A stretch of 8,027 bases of DNA from Clostridia bacterium (GTDB taxonomy: Bacteria; Bacillota; Clostridia; Oscillospirales; QAMX01). Position numbers and translations under genes: made by a program. The stretch's first letter is position 1, and each line of letters starts with the position of its first letter. Location of the stretch: the NCBI GenBank assembly GCA_024404415.1, contig JAKSPX010000055.1:1-8027 (forward strand), in the 5' to 3' direction. Positions 5,177 through 8,027 of this stretch are shown in pieces. Below the pieces are notes generated by a model, which had not been told where the DNA came from, made no database searches, and saw nothing but the letters and a program-made list of their open reading frames with translations.

Positions 5177-5581
5177 ATGAAAAAAACAACCAAGGTCGTC
5201 ATCGGCGTCCTTGCTCTGGTGCTGGTCGCGGCGGCGCTCATCGGCGTGTACATCGCCTTTGGCCCCAAAACCAGTGAGGGCAGTAAGAACGTGACCATCA
5301 CGGTGGTGGATGACAAGGGCGAAAAGACGGTTTACAACGTCAAGACCGATGCGGAATACCTCCGCGGCGCGATGGACGAGGCTGAAGGGCTGACCTATGG
5401 CGGCACCGAGGGCGAATACGGCATCATGATCGACACCGTGAACGGCCTGCGCGCGGACTACACGCTGGACGGTGCTTACTGGTCCTTCATGCAGGACGGT
5501 GCCATGACCAATTACGGCATTGACACACAGCCCATCAAAGACGGCGATGCTTTCTCGATCGAATACACTCCCGCCCAGTAA
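5177..5581 (+). CDS. Membrane-anchored DUF4430 (transcobalamin-like) protein, probably corrinoid uptake
   Basis: The 134-residue product starts with a basic end and a long hydrophobic helix (residues 7-28), then an extracellular domain (about 38-132). That domain reads as DUF4430: TITVVDDKGEKTVYNVKTDAEYL, AYWSFMQDG at 100-108, YGIDTQPIKDGD at 113-124 and a final beta strand. From memory, DUF4430 resembles the beta-domain of transcobalamin and intrinsic factor, which contacts cobalamin. I see no lipobox cysteine, so the helix is probably an uncleaved anchor or a plain signal peptide rather than a lipoprotein signal. The ATG at 5177 has AAAGGGAGAG at 5161-5170. The cobalamin riboswitch directly upstream and the ECF S component overlapping downstream together suggest a surface binding partner that hands corrinoid to the transporter. 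The domain call is fairly secure; the ligand is inferred from context. Confidence 0.85.
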   Translation: MKKTTKVVIGVLALVLVAAALIGVYIAFGPKTSEGSKNVTITVVDDKGEKTVYNVKTDAEYLRGAMDEAEGLTYGGTEGEYGIMIDTVNGLRADYTLDGAYWSFMQDGAMTNYGIDTQPIKDGDAFSIEYTPAQ

Positions 5582-6092
5582 AGAGGCGGCCCTGGTGGGC
5601 ATGATGATCGCCATTTTGGAGGTCGGCAAGGTCGCTCTGATGTTTTTACCCAACATCGAGGTGGTGACCCTGTTCCTCATCGTCTTTTCCGTCGCCTTCG
5701 GGCGGGAAACGTGGTTTGCGGTGGCGGGATTCGTGCTCATCGAGGGGATATTATTCGGGTTCGGCATCTGGTGGGTCATGTATATCTATATCTGGCCGTC
5801 ATTGGTCGCCATCGCCAAGCTCTTCCGCAAAAAGGGGGGCCTGATGTTCTGGACGATCCTCGCCGCGGCCTACGGGCTCACCTTCGGCTTTTTCTGCTCG
5901 ATCCCCTATCTCTTCATGGGTGGTCTGAAGACGGCGATCTCCTGGTGGATCGCGGGAATACCCTATGATCTGATCCACGGCGTGAGCAATTTCGCCATGA
6001 CGCTGGTGCTTTTCAAGCCACTCTACCGGGTGACGGAAAAGCTTTCCTCGCGCCTTTACGGCCAAAAACCGGATACCCCGGCGGAGCTCTGA
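5547..6092 (+). CDS. ECF transporter S component, predicted cobalamin/corrinoid specificity
   Basis: The product (181 residues from this start) is a six-helix integral membrane protein of the ECF S-component type. Helix 1 reads SKEAALVGMMIAILEVGKVAL, whose small-residue spacing (A-x-x-x-G/A) matches the surface that docks on EcfT. Then FLPNIEVVTLFLIVFSVAFG, FGFGIWWVMYIYIWP, LTFGFFCSIPYLFMGG and WWIAGIPYDLIHGVSNF follow, all familiar from Firmicute S components found beside DUF4430 proteins. The start is uncertain. ATG 5547 keeps the whole of helix 1 and overlaps the DUF4430 gene by 35 bases; TTG 5520 would be longer; GTG 5595 has the best-spaced AGAGG but trims helix 1. No ATPase or T subunit is nearby, so it should share a group II energising module. 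Riboswitch control points to cobalamin or a precursor, similar in role to CbrT; identity with CbrT is not established. Confidence 0.85.
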   Translation: MLSRSNTLPPSKEAALVGMMIAILEVGKVALMFLPNIEVVTLFLIVFSVAFGRETWFAVAGFVLIEGILFGFGIWWVMYIYIWPSLVAIAKLFRKKGGLMFWTILAAAYGLTFGFFCSIPYLFMGGLKTAISWWIAGIPYDLIHGVSNFAMTLVLFKPLYRVTEKLSSRLYGQKPDTPAEL

Positions 6093-6106
6093 GAGCTCCG
6101 CTTTTT
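6081..6106 (+). terminator. Rho-independent terminator with the S-component stop codon as its loop
   Basis: GCGGAGCTC (6081-6089) pairs perfectly with GAGCTCCGC (6093-6101), and TTTTT follows (6102-6106). The three-base loop TGA (6090-6092) is the stop codon of the S-component gene, so the 5' arm encodes the last residues. It ends the riboswitch-controlled unit. Confidence 0.93.
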
Positions 6107-6115
6107 GTTATGCCT

Positions 6116-6190
6116 TTGCTCAGGATGACGCGGAATGGCACAATGCGCCTGCGGTGTCATTGCGAGGGAGCGCAGCGACCGTGGCAATCC
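6116..6190. repeat. Interspersed repeat of the GTCATTGCGAGG type, with an adjacent inverted half-element
   Basis: GTCATTGCGAGGGAGCGCAG and the following CGACCGTGGCAATCC (6156-6190) make an imperfect palindrome (ATTGC...GCAAT). I recognise this as a widespread intergenic repeat in Firmicutes and other bacteria, often mis-called as a peptide containing LPRSLRSLAMT on the opposite strand. Just upstream, GCTCAGGATGAC (6118-6129) resembles the inverted end of the related GTCATCCTGAGC repeat, so this may be a composite or a decayed pair. It fills most of the gap between the terminator and the next promoter. Confidence 0.6.
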
Positions 6191-6215
6191 GTTCCCCGGG
6201 TTTGTTTTTCCACGG

Positions 6216-6244
6216 TTGACAAGACCGAAATTTGGGAATATACT
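6216..6244 (+). promoter_or_regulatory. Near-consensus sigma-A promoter for the zinc-ribbon gene pair
   Basis: TTGACA (6216-6221) is a perfect -35, separated by 17 bases from TATACT (6239-6244, five of six). The transcript should begin near 6251, about 27 bases before the ATG at 6278. With the terminator at 6081-6106 this marks an independent transcription unit. Confidence 0.85.
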
Positions 6245-6277
6245 AAGGAAAACCCATGAAATAAGTGAGGAAATCAA

Positions 6278-7450
6278 ATGAAATGTGAGCATTGCGGCGC
6301 GCTGCTTCCCGAAGAGGCCAATTTCTGCCCCGTCTGCGGCACCAAAACGGCGCTCGGCGTGAAGGCGGAAGAAGCGGCAAAGTCGGAGCCGCTCGAACCG
6401 GCGGTCATCGCGGCGAACATCGCCTCGGCTGTGAATATTCAGAATGAGGAAAAGGAACCCGAAAAGGAATCCATCCCCGAAGTCACGGAGGAGCCAGCGG
6501 TGGAAGAAAAAGAAGAAAAACCGACGGAGCCGGTCTCCGTCCTGCCGCCCGTCCCCGAAAAGGAAGAAAAACCGCTTGCGGAGCCGGCTTTCATCCGTGA
6601 GGCCTTCACTTCCCTCCGGGAGGAGCTTATGAATATTGCCGGGAGCGGAGCGGTCTTTATGACGGCGCTTCTCTCGCTCCTTTTCATCGCGGTGCATCTC
6701 GTGCGCGACGTCTACCCGGTCCTGATCGGCACCGCCGAGCTCGATTTCGGTGCGGTCATCGGCAAGACAGCCGGAACGCTTGTTGCCCTGATCCTCGCCG
6801 TTGCGCTCTTTGCGCTTTACAACCGCGCGCATAAAAAAGAGCCCGCCGTCAGCACCGAAGCGCTCGGCACGGTGAAGGTCATCGCCATTCTCATGGCAGT
6901 CGTGGTTGGATTCGCACTCGTCGGAATGGTCATCATTGAGACCTTCTTCCTGGTCATGCGCTTCAGCGGCGTGTCGCTCCTTAGCCAGATGCCCGCTCTG
7001 CCGTTCCCGGAAGCAGCCGAAACCGTCGTCGTCATCCTCTTCCCGGCGATCATCCTCTGCCTGCTTTTCGCCTTCATTTATGAGATCAAGCTTGCCATCC
7101 TCTGTAAAAATGCCTCCGCCATCGCGAAAGGCCGTCTTGCGCGCCTCAAAACGGGGTATCTGCGCTTTGTAAACGGAGTCGAGGCTGTGGCTATGTTCCT
7201 TACGGCGCTGGTCTTTGCGGCGATGATCACCTCCGGCGATTTCATCGTATCGCTTGTAAGAGATCTCGGCTATTCGGTGGCGGAGGAGGTCGAAGCCATG
7301 ACGGTGCGCGAGACGCCCATCCTCTTCGGCATTGCGGCGGGTGCGAGCTTCCTCAGTGCGGCAAGGCGCTATTTCACCGGGCGCATCTACCGCCGTGCGG
7401 CGCGCGCCATGAGAGCCTTTGATGCGGCGTGCGGGAAGGGAAGGAAATGA
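6278..7450 (+). CDS. Zinc-ribbon multi-pass membrane protein of unknown function
   Basis: I do not recognise a named family beyond the N-terminal zinc ribbon. The 390-residue product starts MKCEHCGALLPEEANFCPVCG: cysteines 3, 6, 17 and 20 form two CxxC knuckles. Residues about 30-105 are a low-complexity, E/K/P-rich linker with no hydrophobic stretch, probably disordered. From about 122 onward there are five to six hydrophobic segments (about 122-143, 155-182, 198-228, 247-275, 300-320, 345-362), with a basic C-terminus (RRYFTGRIYRRAARAMR). The ATG at 6278 has GTGAGG at 6265-6270 and a strong promoter. The stop overlaps the start of the next gene, which also has a zinc ribbon and membrane segments, so the two are probably coexpressed and may interact. 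The soluble head is probably cytoplasmic. No enzymatic motif is visible. Confidence 0.85.
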   Translation: MKCEHCGALLPEEANFCPVCGTKTALGVKAEEAAKSEPLEPAVIAANIASAVNIQNEEKEPEKESIPEVTEEPAVEEKEEKPTEPVSVLPPVPEKEEKPLAEPAFIREAFTSLREELMNIAGSGAVFMTALLSLLFIAVHLVRDVYPVLIGTAELDFGAVIGKTAGTLVALILAVALFALYNRAHKKEPAVSTEALGTVKVIAILMAVVVGFALVGMVIIETFFLVMRFSGVSLLSQMPALPFPEAAETVVVILFPAIILCLLFAFIYEIKLAILCKNASAIAKGRLARLKTGYLRFVNGVEAVAMFLTALVFAAMITSGDFIVSLVRDLGYSVAEEVEAMTVRETPILFGIAAGASFLSAARRYFTGRIYRRAARAMRAFDAACGKGRK

Positions 7451-7938
7451 TGCGGTATTGCGGAAACTGCGGCGCGGTGCTGCGCGAAGAGAGCCTTTAC
7501 TGCCCGGAATGCGGCGTCAAGCTCTATAACAGAAGCCGCTGGGAACGGATAAAACGCATGCAGACCCGCCTTCTGCGCTCCATGGACGAGACGTGGCGCT
7601 TTGAAGAGGAAGATATTGGGGAAAACAGGCTTGCATCCTTCTTTGCCTATCTGCCCCTCGGCGGGATCGTCTCCCGGTTACTTTCGAAGAGTTCACCCTT
7701 TGCGCGTTTCCACCGGGCGCAGGGCTGGCGGCTCTTACTCCCCGAGGCGATCTTACTCGCGCTCGGCCTGCTCCTCGGGGCCCTTTCTGATCTCCTCTTT
7801 CCGTCGCTCACCCGGCCCATCCGGGTGATCCTGATGATTCCCGGCGCGGTCCTTCTCGCGCTCCTCATCGCCGGGTGCGTCATATCCTTCAAAGGAAAAG
7901 CCGTCAGGCTCCCCTTCATCGGCAAAAAAGAAAAGTAA
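7447..7938 (+). CDS. Zinc-ribbon small membrane protein with an ARFHxxQG (DUF4870-like) motif
   Basis: The 163-residue product (from ATG 7447; ATG 7450 is equally possible) begins with a zinc ribbon, with cysteines 5, 8, 19 and 22 in two CxxC pairs. A basic and then acidic linker follows (about 28-60), then FFAYLPLGGIVSRLLSKSS and the FARFHRAQG motif at 85-93. Two clear hydrophobic helices (about 96-118 and 126-147) come before a basic tail ending in KKEK. The 'FxRFHxxQG' signature next to a YLPxxG helix is known from DUF4870/Tic20-like small membrane proteins, whose biochemical role is undefined. A purine-rich GGGAAGGGAAGGAA tract immediately upstream supplies the ribosome binding site, and the start overlaps the preceding stop, indicating coupling. 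An earlier in-frame start at 7429 is less likely because it would place six extra charged residues before the zinc ribbon. Confidence 0.85.
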   Translation: MMRYCGNCGAVLREESLYCPECGVKLYNRSRWERIKRMQTRLLRSMDETWRFEEEDIGENRLASFFAYLPLGGIVSRLLSKSSPFARFHRAQGWRLLLPEAILLALGLLLGALSDLLFPSLTRPIRVILMIPGAVLLALLIAGCVISFKGKAVRLPFIGKKEK

Positions 7939-7974
7939 AAAATCACCGGAGCTGTCGCAAAATGCACACTATCC

Positions 7975-8010
7975 TGTCATTCCGAGCCAGCGCCGCAGCG
8001 TTGGTTGTGG
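7975..8010. repeat. Possible second interspersed repeat (TGTCATTCCGAG type), degenerate
   Basis: TGTCATTCCGAG at 7975-7986 followed by CAGCGCCGCAGCG resembles the start of the TGTCATTCCGAGCGAAGCG repeats that accompany the GTCATTGCGAGG type. The match decays after the first dozen bases and no closing inverted arm is seen before the window ends. The rest of the 89-base stretch after the last gene holds no gene. An imperfect GC-rich hairpin around GGAGCTGTCGC (7948-7958) may be a worn terminator without a T tract. Confidence 0.35.
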
Positions 8011-8027
8011 GTACAAACCAGTTTGCG

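Noticed and set aside
5171..5779. Minus-strand open frame of 202 codons opposite DUF4430 and the S component
   Set aside because: It is antisense to two recognisable genes under a riboswitch and shows no domain or start signal.
6056..6832. Minus-strand open frame of 258 codons across the repeat and the first zinc-ribbon gene
   Set aside because: It includes the LPRSLRSLAMT peptide that is a translation of the interspersed repeat, and poly-F/R tracts that are the antisense of the E/K-rich linker. It is not a gene.
1..8027. CRISPR array, tRNA, rRNA, insertion sequence or phage genes
   Set aside because: I saw no regularly spaced direct repeats, no cloverleaf with a T-loop consensus, and no transposase, integrase or phage structural motifs.

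Overview
The window looks like a chromosomal segment of a GC-rich Clostridia-type Firmicute, perhaps an uncultured gut Oscillospiraceae or Christensenellales relative. This rests on the gene families (QueT, DUF4430 plus ECF S component, zinc-ribbon membrane proteins), AGGAGG-type ribosome binding sites, sigma-A-like promoters, Rho-independent terminators and a Firmicute-style cobalamin riboswitch. The taxonomic call is an inference. TAA, TGA and TAG all end genes here, so the code is the standard bacterial one.

Region 1 (1-4023) is a tightly packed plus-strand run of housekeeping genes: the 3' part of mnmA (tRNA wobble-U34 thiolation), a queT-like queuosine-precursor transporter gene, galU (UDP-glucose synthesis), ruvX/yqgF (Holliday junction resolvase-like) and a MATE efflux gene. 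Gaps are 22-31 bases or a 4-base overlap. The mnmA reading frame carries an in-frame TAA at 37-39. The run closes with a long hairpin shared with a convergent small minus-strand membrane-protein gene (4032-4274).

Region 2 (4275-4760) is AT-richer and looks acquired. It has divergent promoters, overlapping inverted repeats that resemble an autoregulatory operator, an intact Phd/YefM-type antitoxin gene, and a doc toxin gene of which only the first ~33 codons remain before an abrupt truncation. The lethal Fic/Doc catalytic part is absent, leaving an orphan antitoxin.

Region 3 (4759-6106) is a cobalamin-responsive transport unit: promoter, leader hairpin, cobalamin aptamer with a B12 box, terminator expression platform, a membrane-anchored DUF4430 (transcobalamin-like) protein and an ECF transporter S component. 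The terminator after the S-component gene has the gene's own stop codon as its loop. No ECF ATPase or T component is present, so a shared energising module encoded elsewhere is expected.

Region 4 (6107-8027) starts with an interspersed repeat of the GTCATTGCGAGG type, then a near-consensus promoter driving two overlapping genes. Both encode an N-terminal four-cysteine zinc ribbon followed by membrane segments. The window ends in non-coding DNA with a second repeat-like stretch. The most informative system here is the riboswitch-controlled DUF4430/S-component pair. The most unusual features are the mnmA nonsense codon and the decapitated toxin next to an intact antitoxin and operator. I see no clearly undescribed multi-gene system.
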